Source: Wenjunlia tyrosinilytica
Lineage (GTDB): Bacteria; Actinomycetota; Actinomycetes; Streptomycetales; Streptomycetaceae
DNA: 64,000 nucleotides
NCBI RefSeq assembly: GCF_014646055.1
Contig: NZ_BMMS01000004.1
Span: 62,001 to 126,000 of the forward strand
Direction of reading: 5' to 3'
The translations under genes and the position numbers were made by a program. Position 1 is the first letter of the stretch. Each line of letters starts with the position of its first letter. The notes under the pieces are model-generated. The model ran no database searches, was not told where the DNA came from, and worked only from the letters and a program-made list of their open reading frames with translations. Positions 51,256 to 59,148 of this stretch are shown here, piece by piece.

Positions 51256-52227
51256 GTGGTAAAGCTCTCCGTCATCGTGCCTTTCTACAATGTCCAGGCG
51301 TACGCGCCGGACACTCTGCGCAGCCTCGCCGACAACGCGCGCAAGGACTTCGAGTTCATCCTTGTGGACGACTGCTCGGCCGACGAGACACCGGAGCTGC
51401 TGGAGCGCGCGCACCGCACCCTGCCCGGGAGTGTCCTCGTCCGGCACCCGCGAAACGCCGGCCTCGCGGCCGCCCGCAACACCGGGCTCGCCAGCGCGCA
51501 GGGCCGCTACATCACCTTCCTCGACGGAGACGACTGGCTGCGGCCCGGCTACCTCTCCGACCTGGTCGACGCCATCGAGACGCTCGACTGCGACTTCGTG
51601 CGCACCGACCATGTGCAGTGCACCGGCCGCAAGCGCACCCTGCACCGCGTTCCGCACGGCCGGCGCAACGAGAAGCTGTCCCCGCGCGAGGCGATCCTGC
51701 CCGCCGACCGCACCACCTCGGTCGACTACGCCTACGCCTGGGCCGGGATCTACCACCGGCGCCTGCACGAGGCCGGAAAGCTCGACTTCCACGCCGAGCT
51801 GCGCACCGCCGAGGACCGCCCGTGGATCTGGCGGCTGCACCGCGAGGCCGAGTCGTTCGCCGTCGTCGGCCTGTTCGGCATCTTCTACCGGCGTGCCGTC
51901 GCCACCTCGCTGACGCAGATCGGCGACGAGCGGCAGCTGGCGTTCATCCGCTCATTCGACCAGGTCCTCGACGACGTGGCCAAGGACCCGGAGGCCGACC
52001 GGCTGATGCCCAAGGCCGTGCGCACCTACTGCGCGATCATCAACCACCACCTCAGCAACATCGACCGCTTCGAGCCCGCCGTCGCCCGGCGGCTGAAGTC
52101 GATGAGCGCGCAGGCGCTGCGCCGCATGCCGCAAGAGGTCCTCACCGAAGCCCTGGACTCCATGGACCATCAACGCAGCATCCGCCTGCGCCGCCTGCGC
52201 CGCCGTCCCGTGAAGGCGGCCGCGTGA
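51256..52227 (+). CDS. Family 2 glycosyltransferase
   Basis: A 323-residue GT-A enzyme: SVIVPFYNVQAYAPDTLRSL, FILVDDCSADET, RNAGLAAARNTGL and FLDGDDWLRPGY (DxD-like) are classic GT2 motifs. It has no membrane segment, and probably adds a sugar to the wall polymer or its linkage unit. GTG 51256 follows GAGGAGTCCC. It overlaps the polysialyltransferase-like gene by 4 bases. Confidence 0.9.
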   Translation: MVKLSVIVPFYNVQAYAPDTLRSLADNARKDFEFILVDDCSADETPELLERAHRTLPGSVLVRHPRNAGLAAARNTGLASAQGRYITFLDGDDWLRPGYLSDLVDAIETLDCDFVRTDHVQCTGRKRTLHRVPHGRRNEKLSPREAILPADRTTSVDYAYAWAGIYHRRLHEAGKLDFHAELRTAEDRPWIWRLHREAESFAVVGLFGIFYRRAVATSLTQIGDERQLAFIRSFDQVLDDVAKDPEADRLMPKAVRTYCAIINHHLSNIDRFEPAVARRLKSMSAQALRRMPQEVLTEALDSMDHQRSIRLRRLRRRPVKAAA

Positions 52228-53573
52228 CCATGACCGCCGACAACGCCTCCGGGACCACCGAGAAGACGCAGATCTTCCTCGCCTCGACGCTCTACGGCGC
52301 GGCCACGCTCGCCGCCGCCGTCGACGCCGACCGCTTCACCCCAGCCGACCGCCGCCTGCTGGTGGTGAGCAACAACGCGGCCATTCCCGAGACCACCCCA
52401 TCGCTGACCGACATGCCCGGTTTCGCGGTGGTGCGCGGCCGGTTCGACGACGTGGTGAGCTGGAACGAGGCCATCGACCCGTTCCACCCCGGCGACTGGT
52501 CGCCGCGCGGCGACGACGTGCCCCTGTGGGAACGTCATCTGCGCCTGCTGTGGGGCCTGGGCGACCGCCCGGTCGAGCTGATCGTGGAGTCCATCCAGGT
52601 CGAGCCGGCCCTCGCGCTCGTGCGGTGCTTCGCGGAAAGTCCGGTCGAGGTCTACGCCGACGGCCTGATGAGCTACGGGCCGACCCGCAACAAGCTCGAC
52701 ATCCTCGTGCACACCCGCATCCGCCGCCTGCTCCACCTCGACCTGGTCGAGGGTCTGCGGCCGCTGCTGCTGTCCGAGTACGGGGTGGAGCCGCAGATCG
52801 TGCCCGCCGAACCGTTTCTGAAGGTCCTGCACGAGCTGTCCGAGGCCGCCGAGGAGCTTGCTGCGATCGAGTCCCCGGCTCTCCTGCTCGGCCAGTACCT
52901 GTCCGCGCTCGGCATCCTCACCGCGGACGAGGAGGAGGATCTGCACCTGCGGATGCTGCGCGGCGCCGCGGGCGAGGGGCACCGCCGGGTCGTCTTCAAG
53001 CCCCACCCCACCGCTCCCGTGCGCTACTCGCGCGCGCTGGAGAAGGAGGCGGCCGAGCTCGACGTCGAGCTGACCGTGCTCGACACCCCGGTCCTGGCCG
53101 AGGTGCTCTACCAGCGGATGCGGCCCGCCCTGGTCGTCGGCTGCTTCTCCACGGCGCTGCTGACCGCGTCCACCTTCTTCGAGCTGCCCGTCGCCAGGGT
53201 CGGCACCGATCTGCTTCTGGAGCGCCTGGCGCCCTATCAGAACAGCAACCGGGTGCCGGTGACGGTCGTCGACGCCCTCCTGCGCAACCTGGAGAACCCG
53301 GCCGAGCCGGTCGTCGGCGACCTGCCGGACCTGCTGACCGCCGTGGGCTACTGCATGCAGTCCCAGTCGTACCCGCACCTGCGCGACGACGCGGTGGAGT
53401 ACCTCAAGTCCAGCCTGACGGAACGGACCTGGCCCTACTTCAAGCGTCGCCGGCTGACCGCGCTGGCCCTGCCGGGCGCGGTGCCCGCGCAATTGGCGAT
53501 GATCCCGCGCAACGCAACGGTCCGGCGGGTCGCCCGCCGGGCCCGCGCGATCAAGCGGACCGCCTTCGGGTGA
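52224..53573 (+). CDS. Alpha-2,8-polysialyltransferase family (PF07388-like) glycosyltransferase
   Basis: A 449-residue protein with the HP motif FKPHPTAPVRY and the S motif GCFSTALLTASTFFELP of bacterial polysialyltransferases, preceded by QIFLASTLYGAATLAAAV. In S. coelicolor a homologue in the same neighbourhood was shown by deletion to be needed for teichulosonic acid, a Kdn-containing wall polymer (from memory). It probably polymerises the nonulosonic acid units. GTG 52224 overlaps the previous stop (GTGA); ATG 52230 is an alternative start. Confidence 0.88.
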   Translation: MTMTADNASGTTEKTQIFLASTLYGAATLAAAVDADRFTPADRRLLVVSNNAAIPETTPSLTDMPGFAVVRGRFDDVVSWNEAIDPFHPGDWSPRGDDVPLWERHLRLLWGLGDRPVELIVESIQVEPALALVRCFAESPVEVYADGLMSYGPTRNKLDILVHTRIRRLLHLDLVEGLRPLLLSEYGVEPQIVPAEPFLKVLHELSEAAEELAAIESPALLLGQYLSALGILTADEEEDLHLRMLRGAAGEGHRRVVFKPHPTAPVRYSRALEKEAAELDVELTVLDTPVLAEVLYQRMRPALVVGCFSTALLTASTFFELPVARVGTDLLLERLAPYQNSNRVPVTVVDALLRNLENPAEPVVGDLPDLLTAVGYCMQSQSYPHLRDDAVEYLKSSLTERTWPYFKRRRLTALALPGAVPAQLAMIPRNATVRRVARRARAIKRTAFG

Positions 53574-53608
53574 GGCCCGGCGTGACTGCCCGGGGCATGG
53601 CGCTCTCG

Positions 53609-53659
53609 CGCCGTCATCGCGGTACCTGCTGGGAAACGCAGCCGACCGCGATGACGGCG
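53609..53659. terminator. 15-base-stem hairpin at the end of the polymer cluster
   Basis: GCCGTCATCGCGGT and its complement pair over 15 bases with a 21-base loop, 36 bases after the polysialyltransferase-like stop codon. It could terminate that transcript; it overlaps the 3' end of the small minus-strand gene 53614-53772. Confidence 0.65.
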
Positions 53660-53772
53660 AGGATGAAGTAGGCGAGAAGCAGTCCGGGCAGGCAGCTGAA
53701 GCGCTGTTCCGGAGGAGGTGTCGGGACGGGCGGCCGCTTCTCGGCGCCCTGGGTGCCCTGGGTCGCACTCAC
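53614..53772 (-). CDS. 52-residue single-helix membrane protein
   Basis: Reading from GTG 53772 the product starts MSATQGTQGAEKRPPVPTPP, continues through PEQRFSCLPG into a hydrophobic helix (LLLAYFILAVIAVGCV) and ends SQQVPR. The shape, a Pro-rich polar N-terminus plus one C-terminal membrane helix, is typical of short actinobacterial membrane proteins. The start is preceded by GTAGGGAAT. It is convergent with the polymer genes and overlaps their hairpin. Support is moderate, since the gene is short. Confidence 0.55.
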   Translation of the reverse strand: MSATQGTQGAEKRPPVPTPPPEQRFSCLPGLLLAYFILAVIAVGCVSQQVPR

Positions 53773-54021
53773 ATTCCCTACAACGTCCCCCCGCCACAGG
53801 CGTCATGGCATCACGGTGTTGTCTCAGCACGTGGAACGATCAAGGCCGTGAGCTCCGTCACTCCCATTTTCAGCGCAGTGCGTGGAAGCCGGGACCGGGG
53901 TCCTCGACGGCGGGACGAGTACGGCCGGAGGCGCTGATCCAGCCCTGTTCGGCGACGGGGAGCAGGCCGCTCACCGCGGATCCCGCGTAGTGTGGCAGCG
54001 CACGGGGACGGCGTCGGGGGG

Positions 54022-54417
54022 CTACTCGTCTGCCCGGCGGTCGTCCTGGGCCGCGCTCGCGCCCCTCGCCAGCCGCCTGAGCAGCTTCGCCGCCATCGCC
54101 CCCGGCAACCTCTGCGCCGACGCCTCAACGACGAAGACGTACACCGGCCTCGACTCAGCTCTGCGCCGTTCCTCCTCGAGCATCGGCAGCGCCGCCGCCA
54201 GGAGCCCGCCCGCGTCCAGCACCTCCTCCAGCCGCAGCACGTAGTCGTCCGTGGCAATGCGTCTGGCGGTCTCCACATGGCCGACCAGCGCACCCACGTA
54301 GCCCACCTTCGCCCCCAACTCCGCGTGCGTGAGTCGCGCGCGGTCGCGGAAATGACGGGCCACCTGTCCGAAGTACCTCAGCGCTTCGGAGGGCTGCATC
54401 CGGCCCTCATCGATCAC
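54022..54417 (-). CDS. XRE-type helix-turn-helix protein (short)
   Basis: A 131-residue protein with an N-terminal XRE/Cro helix-turn-helix (ALRYFGQVARHFRDRARLTHAELGAKVGYVGALVGHVETARR). It ends soon after the helix-turn-helix (YVFVVEASAQRLPG...DDRRADE) and lacks the DUF5753 domain of larger Streptomyces relatives. GTG 54417 has GGGAGG 4 nt upstream and is preferred; the frame is open to GTG 54594, which would add a hydrophobic segment (LFIASLIAFWVAVPGVLVA). The 54594 GTG overlaps the previous stop, so a membrane-anchored longer form is possible. Confidence 0.65.
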   Translation of the reverse strand: MIDEGRMQPSEALRYFGQVARHFRDRARLTHAELGAKVGYVGALVGHVETARRIATDDYVLRLEEVLDAGGLLAAALPMLEEERRRAESRPVYVFVVEASAQRLPGAMAAKLLRRLARGASAAQDDRRADE

Positions 54418-54590
54418 GATTCCTCCCACGGTACGTGCTGTGCGGTGGTGACCCGCTCCGGCCCTCCGCTGTCCCTCCATCGACGGCCGGAGCGGGAGCT
54501 GAACGAGGGTGTTCCGGACCGCCGGCGCCACCAGCACGCCAGGCACGGCGACCCAGAACGCGATCAGGGATGCGATGAACAAGCGCTGCC

Positions 54591-54791
54591 TCACGGCTCG
54601 GTCACCACCACGCCGAGGTCGTTGCGGCGCCCGCCCCGGCTGAGCCGGTCGGCACACCGCACACACCCGCACGGAGGCCAGGCGTGCGTGCTCGGCAGCG
54701 GAAGGGAGAGCGGCCCACGGGGCTCAACGGTGACCGTCACCGGCCCGCTGACGAACCCGTACCGGTCCACGGTGTACACCCGCATCGTCAT
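54591..54791 (-). CDS. 66-residue cysteine-motif protein of accessory regions
   Basis: Begins MTMRVYTVDRYG and contains PPCGCVRCADR. Short proteins with a VDRYG start and a CxCxxC-like patch are common in Streptomyces integrative elements and accessory clusters; their function is unknown. Its stop overlaps GTG 54594 of the helix-turn-helix frame. Confidence 0.6.
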   Translation of the reverse strand: MTMRVYTVDRYGFVSGPVTVTVEPRGPLSLPLPSTHAWPPCGCVRCADRLSRGGRRNDLGVVVTEP

Positions 54792-54832
54792 ACTCGACGC
54801 CCCGCCCCGGGACCGGCCCGTGTCGGGACCGG

Positions 54833-55138
54833 TCACCGCACAGCCGCCATGTCCAACGTGGCCGCGACCAACAGCGTGCGGCGGCAACGCCGCCGCCGCT
54901 GCTCCTCGCGCCGCTCATGCTCGAGCAGGTACGGACGCACCATCGCGTGCGCATCACCGTCCAACGGCGAGCCGACCACACGCGGAGGTCGCCCGGCTAC
55001 GGGCGCCCGCAACGCCAGGGGCAACGTCATCGGCGTCGCGGGGGCCGTCCGAGTCGCCGGACAGCAACGGTGCCGACCCGGGGAACGTCGGCCTAACACC
55101 GCCTTGACCCACTCGAGGACTCGCCGGATACAGTCCAT
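54833..55138 (-). CDS. 101-residue accessory-region protein of unknown function
   Basis: Starts MDCIRRVLEWVKAVLG and ends with the charged, Arg-rich AMVRPYLLEHERREEQRRRRC segment, a pattern (VRPYL...HE) I recognise from many small Streptomyces accessory proteins without known role. First gene of a three-gene minus-strand group with the 66-residue protein and the helix-turn-helix protein; divergent from the large regulator gene at 55355. Confidence 0.6.
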   Translation of the reverse strand: MDCIRRVLEWVKAVLGRRSPGRHRCCPATRTAPATPMTLPLALRAPVAGRPPRVVGSPLDGDAHAMVRPYLLEHERREEQRRRRCRRTLLVAATLDMAAVR

Positions 55139-55309
55139 CCGTCATCAGCTCCTTGTGCTGGTGGCCACGCCCCGGGACCGGTCGCACGGTCGCCGGGGTC
55201 TTGAGTTGCCCGCGTCAGCCTCGCGGTGTCTGTGCCGCGTGAGACTGAGGTCTTCACTCAAGGCAACCGCGTCACTACGGACGGCGGTACCGTTGTGAGG
55301 GCAGCAGTC

Positions 55310-55336
55310 TTTAAAAGCTTTAAACGCGCGTACATG
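55310..55336. promoter_or_regulatory. AT-rich TTTAAA repeat next to a partial CGCGCGTA site
   Basis: TTTAAA occurs twice, three bases apart (about 55310-55324), followed by ACGCGCGTACA, which matches 11 of 14 positions of the extended nucleoside operator TCTACGCGCGTAGA. It lies just upstream of the regulator gene at 55355, in otherwise GC-rich DNA. It may be that regulator's promoter/operator; a relation to the nucleoside sites is doubtful. Confidence 0.35.
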
Positions 55337-55354
55337 GCGGGGAGTTGAGGAGCA

Positions 55355-56692
55355 GTGGGCAGGGAGCCGAACCAGGGCCTTGAGCGGCTGTACCGCGAAA
55401 CTGGTTGGACGCTGCGGCAGTTCGTTCAGGCCGTGAACCGCATCGGTACCGAACATGGAACGCCGCTGACGTACCGCGAGCCGTCCGCGCATCAGTGGCT
55501 CAAGGGGCACGTGCCGAAAGAAGCAGTGCGCCCGCTGATCGTCGAGGCCCTGGCGCGCAGGCTGGGCCGCCCGATCACGCACGCCGAGGCTTGGTTCGCA
55601 TCACCCGCCGACGGCTCGGCTGCCACGCCCGGCACCGTTGAAGGTTTAATTGATCTCGGCAGGCAGGATATGGACCCTTCACGCCGCAGCGTGGTAGGCG
55701 CCACCCTTTTCTCTGTCGCACTGACGATTCCAGGTTGGCAAGGCGTTGTTGGCCGAATGGAAGCCGTCCAATCGGGGCAGGTGCAGCGCATAGGAATGCC
55801 CGAGGTCGATATGGTCATTGCGATGACCGAACGCATCTCGGAACTTGACGACCAATTCGGGGGACGCCACGCACGCCCGATGGCGGCAGCGTTCCTGGTG
55901 AACACCGTCGCCCCGTACCTGCGAGCCGAAGCCTCCGAACCGGCACGCAAAGCGATGATGTCGGCCGCCTCTGACCTCTGTTACCTCACCGGATACATGG
56001 CCGTAGATGAAGGCGTGCACGGTTTGGCGCAGCTGTACTACCTCAAGGCGCTGCAACTCGCCGGAGCGGCCGACGATCACCTGACGTACTGCACGACGCT
56101 GCGAGGGATGAGCGTTCAGGCTGTGGATTTGCGGCACAGCCGTGAGGCTCTGCGTCTTGCCGATGCCGCTGCCGCTGCGTCTCCGCAAGCCGGGCCGCGC
56201 ATGCGGGCATTCCTTGCCGGGCAGCAGGCGCACGCCGCCGCTCAGACAGGTAACCGGAACCAGGCACTTACATACTTGCGGGAAGCCGAAGTGGCTATGG
56301 AAAAGGCGGAGTCCCGAGAGAAGGCATTCGGCTCCTATGACCCGGCAGCCTTGCATTACCACACCAGTCAAGTACGCTTTGAAATGGGCGACACGCGCGG
56401 CGCCGTTGAAGCAATGCAGCAGTCGGACAGGCTGCGTTATGACGTCTATAGGCGCACCCGGGTCAAGGAGCGCGCCATTCTTGCCGAGCGTCAACTGAAT
56501 ATCGGGCTCTTGGACGCGGCATGCGCCACATGGCACAAGGCGTTGGACGATTATCCGCTCATCCAGTCCGGACGCGCCGATGAGCGCATGCGCGCCCTGT
56601 TCAAACTGATCCGGCCGCATCTCAAGAACCGTGCCGTGCGGGAGCTCCACGAGCGCGCCCGGCTCGTCACTCCCGCCGCACTTATGGCTTGA
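55355..56692 (+). CDS. Helix-turn-helix/tetratricopeptide-type regulator with a TTA codon
   Basis: A 445-residue protein: an N-terminal DNA-binding-like domain (about 1-90, LRQFVQAVNRIGTEHGTPLTYREPSAHQWLKGHVP) and an all-helical C-terminal part with TPR-like repeats (about 150-440; LAQLYYLKALQLAGAADDH, ALTYLREAEVAMEKA). Such proteins are frequent in Streptomyces accessory regions and resemble quorum-type or phage-like regulators; the target is unknown. GTG start with GAGGAG. Codon 98 (55646-55648) is TTA, so bldA control is possible. Base use is less GC-rich than in the neighbours, suggesting transfer. Confidence 0.75.
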   Translation: MGREPNQGLERLYRETGWTLRQFVQAVNRIGTEHGTPLTYREPSAHQWLKGHVPKEAVRPLIVEALARRLGRPITHAEAWFASPADGSAATPGTVEGLIDLGRQDMDPSRRSVVGATLFSVALTIPGWQGVVGRMEAVQSGQVQRIGMPEVDMVIAMTERISELDDQFGGRHARPMAAAFLVNTVAPYLRAEASEPARKAMMSAASDLCYLTGYMAVDEGVHGLAQLYYLKALQLAGAADDHLTYCTTLRGMSVQAVDLRHSREALRLADAAAAASPQAGPRMRAFLAGQQAHAAAQTGNRNQALTYLREAEVAMEKAESREKAFGSYDPAALHYHTSQVRFEMGDTRGAVEAMQQSDRLRYDVYRRTRVKERAILAERQLNIGLLDAACATWHKALDDYPLIQSGRADERMRALFKLIRPHLKNRAVRELHERARLVTPAALMA

Positions 56693-56886
56693 CCGCCGAA
56701 TCGCAGCAGCGTAGGCGCACGAGCACCGCGGACAGCCCCGGCATGGACATCACGCCGGGGCTGACGTACGTCCGGCTACCTCCGACAAGGCTGTGACCAG
56801 CACAGACGCGTTCCACGCCGTAAGGGGTGTCCAACGACACTTGACACAGGAGGCCCCGCCCGGGCCGTTCCCCATCTCGTTCTCCG

Positions 56887-57396
56887 TCACTGCCCGGGTC
56901 CAGTGCGGCGCCGCAGGGCTGCGACGGCCCGCTCGGTGATGTCCTGCGGGGAGGCGGTGACATCCGTCGCCATGCCCGCCTCGTCCTCGCCCAGCGGCTC
57001 GAGAGCCGCGAGCTGGGAGTCGAGCATGGCCTTCGGCATGAAGTGCCCCTTGCGCTCGTCGAGTCGCCGGGCGACCAGCGCGGGTTCACCGCTCAGATGG
57101 AGGAAGAACAGGTCCGGGTCGTCCGCCCTGAGCCGGTCGCGGTAGCGCCGCTTGAGGGCCGAGCAGCTCACGACTCCGCCCCGGTCCCGGTGGCCCGCCG
57201 CCCACTCCCCTATGGCCCGCAGCCAGGGTTCGCGGTCGGCGTCGTCGAGGGGCATGCCGGCGGCCATCTTGGCGATGTTGGCCGGGGGGTGGAAGTCGTC
57301 CGCCTCGGCGTAGGGGACGCCGAGCCTGTCGGCGAGGAGCCGGCCGACGGTTGTCTTGCCCGTGCCGGACACGCCCATGACGACGATCGTGTGCAC
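56887..57396 (-). CDS. gntK: Gluconokinase (GntK, thermoresistant type)
   Basis: A 169-residue P-loop kinase: Walker A GVSGTGKTT, DDFHPPANIAKMAAGMPLDDADREPWL (substrate region), CSALKRRYRDRLR and HLSGEP. It phosphorylates gluconate to 6-phosphogluconate. GTG 57396 is preferred over an upstream ATG at 57429, since the conserved part starts there. Divergent from gntR over about 140 bases with a palindrome at 57469-57484. Confidence 0.93.
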   Translation of the reverse strand: MHTIVVMGVSGTGKTTVGRLLADRLGVPYAEADDFHPPANIAKMAAGMPLDDADREPWLRAIGEWAAGHRDRGGVVSCSALKRRYRDRLRADDPDLFFLHLSGEPALVARRLDERKGHFMPKAMLDSQLAALEPLGEDEAGMATDVTASPQDITERAVAALRRRTGPGQ

Positions 57397-57468
57397 TTCG
57401 CTGTCCTGTCTCGTTGACGATGGGACCACTGAACGCGAAAGGTACTACTTACTCCAGAACTGCAAACA

Positions 57469-57484
57469 AAAGTCATATGACTTT
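57469..57484. promoter_or_regulatory. Palindromic operator AAAGTCATATGACTTT between gntK and gntR
   Basis: Perfect 16-base palindrome in the divergent gntK-gntR promoter region. Its right arm overlaps a possible -35 of gntR, 18 bases ahead of -10 TAGGCT (57503-57508). Position and symmetry fit the operator of the adjacent FadR-type GntR protein. Confidence 0.75.
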
Positions 57485-57539
57485 GGCAGGGGGCGCACCG
57501 CATAGGCTGGTCCGGACGATCGGAAGAACGGGGACAGCC

Positions 57540-58271
57540 ATGGATACCCACGGCCGCGGACTGCATGCCCGGGTCCTGGCGAGCCTCGGGCCATCCATCA
57601 CCTCGGGCGAGAGCCCGACGGGCACCGTGCTGCGGATCGACGAGCTGGAAGCGCGCTTCAGGGTGTCACGGACCGTCGTCCGCGAGGCCGTTCGGGTGCT
57701 CGAGTCGATCGGCCTGGTGGAGTCCAAGCGGCGGGTGGGCGTGACCGTTCGGCCACCGGAGCAGTGGAACGTCTTCGACCCCTATGTCATCCGCTGGCGT
57801 CTCGCGGGCCCCGACCGGCCGCGCCAGCTGCGGTCCCTGACCGTGCTGCGCTCGGCCGTCGAGCCCGTCGCGGCCGGCCTGGCCGCCACCGCCGCCACGG
57901 CCGACCAGTGCGCCCGGCTGACCGGCCTGGCCCTGGAGATGGCCTCGGCCGCCCGCGGTGGCACCCCGCGGGACTACCTCATGCCCGACATCGCCTTCCA
58001 CCGGCTCGTCCTGGATTCCTCGGGCAATGAGATGTTCGCGCGCCTCGGCGATGTGGTGGCCGAGGTCCTCACCGGCCGCACCGAGCACCAGGTGATGTTC
58101 ACCGAGCCCGATCCCGCCGCGGTCACCCCGCACATCCGCGTCGCCGACGCCGTCCGCGCCCGCGACGCCGAGGCCGCCGAGCGCGAGATGCGCGAGATCG
58201 TGGCGGGTGCGATGAAGGAGCTCGACATCCTCGCCCCGGGCTCGCCCGCGGACACCCCTGCGGCACCCTGA
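57540..58271 (+). CDS. gntR: FadR-subfamily GntR regulator of gluconate genes
   Basis: A 243-residue protein: winged helix (about 10-75, RIDELEARFRVSRTVVREAVRVLESIGLV) and an FCD ligand domain with metal His/Asp (PDIAFHRLVLDSSGNEMF, HIRVADAVRARDA). As a neighbour of gntK it probably represses gluconate uptake and kinase genes when gluconate is absent. ATG 57540 is chosen; a longer N-terminus is open but lacks conservation. It ends at a strong terminator. Confidence 0.9.
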   Translation: MDTHGRGLHARVLASLGPSITSGESPTGTVLRIDELEARFRVSRTVVREAVRVLESIGLVESKRRVGVTVRPPEQWNVFDPYVIRWRLAGPDRPRQLRSLTVLRSAVEPVAAGLAATAATADQCARLTGLALEMASAARGGTPRDYLMPDIAFHRLVLDSSGNEMFARLGDVVAEVLTGRTEHQVMFTEPDPAAVTPHIRVADAVRARDAEAAEREMREIVAGAMKELDILAPGSPADTPAAP

Positions 58272-58299
58272 ACGCGTCGCCCTCACAACAGCGAGGCCC

Positions 58300-58340
58300 G
58301 CGGCCCCGGACCGAGTCGGAAGACGTCGGTCCGGGGCCGC
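58300..58340. terminator. Bidirectional terminator between gntR and sdhB
   Basis: A perfect 15-base stem (GCGGCCCCGGACCGA with TCGGTCCGGGGCCGC) and an 11-base loop, in the convergent gap between gntR and the sdh operon. Confidence 0.92.
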
Positions 58341-58383
58341 CGGCGGTGCGCGGTGCTTCGGTGCCCGAGATGCGCGCGGGGGG

Positions 58384-59148
58384 TCAGAAGCGGCGCGTGA
58401 TCAGCGCCCGCTTGACCTCCTGGATCGCCTTGGTCACCTCGATGCCGCGCGGGCACGCGTCGGTGCAGTTGAACGTGGTGCGGCAGCGCCACACACCGTC
58501 CTTCTCGTTGAGGATCTCCAGCCGCTGCTCCCCGCCCTCGTCACGCGAGTCGAAGATGAAGCGGTGCGCGTTGACGATCGCCGCCGGGCCGAAGTACTGC
58601 CCGTCGTTCCAGAACACCGGGCACGACGTGGTGCACGCCGCGCACAGGATGCACTTGGTGGTGTCGTCGAAGCGCTCGCGGTCCTCGGGGGACTGAAGGC
58701 GCTCGCGCGTGGGCTCGTTGCCCGTGGTGATCAGGAACGGCATGACGTCCCGGTACGCCTGGAAGAACGGCTCCATGTCGACCACGAGGTCCTTGAGCAC
58801 CGCGAGGCCCTTTATGGGCTCGACGGTGATCGGCTTCTCGGGGTTGATGTCCTTGATCAGCGTCTTGCACGCCAGCCGGTTGCGGCCGTTGATGCGCATC
58901 GCGTCCGACCCGCAGATGCCGTGGGCGCAGGACCGGCGGAACGTCAGGGTTCCGTCGATCTCCCACTTGATCTTGTGGAGGGCGTCGAGGACGCGCTCCT
59001 TCGGGTCGATCTCCAGCGGATAGTCCACCCAGGCGGCCTCCGCGGAGACCTCCGGGTTGAACCGGCGCAGGCGGAAGGTGACGGTGATCAGGTGCGAGGC
59101 TGCGGGGACGGCGTCCTGCGGCGGCGTCTCGACCGTTGCGGTGCTCAT
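58384..59148 (-). CDS. sdhB: Succinate dehydrogenase iron-sulfur subunit
   Basis: A 254-residue iron-sulfur protein. The 2Fe-2S ligands are in SCAHGICGSDAM plus a Cys in NRLACKTL, the 4Fe-4S motif is CILCAACTTSCP and the 3Fe-4S motif is CRTTFNCTDACPRG. It transfers electrons from SdhA to quinone. The ATG overlaps the sdhA stop by one base (TGATG). Last gene of sdhCDAB. Confidence 0.97.
   Translation of the reverse strand: MSTATVETPPQDAVPAASHLITVTFRLRRFNPEVSAEAAWVDYPLEIDPKERVLDALHKIKWEIDGTLTFRRSCAHGICGSDAMRINGRNRLACKTLIKDINPEKPITVEPIKGLAVLKDLVVDMEPFFQAYRDVMPFLITTGNEPTRERLQSPEDRERFDDTTKCILCAACTTSCPVFWNDGQYFGPAAIVNAHRFIFDSRDEGGEQRLEILNEKDGVWRCRTTFNCTDACPRGIEVTKAIQEVKRALITRRF

Noticed and set aside
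53811-56880. Integrated element with att sites
   Set aside because: No integrase, tRNA, or flanking direct repeat could be found; only the gene types hint at accessory origin.
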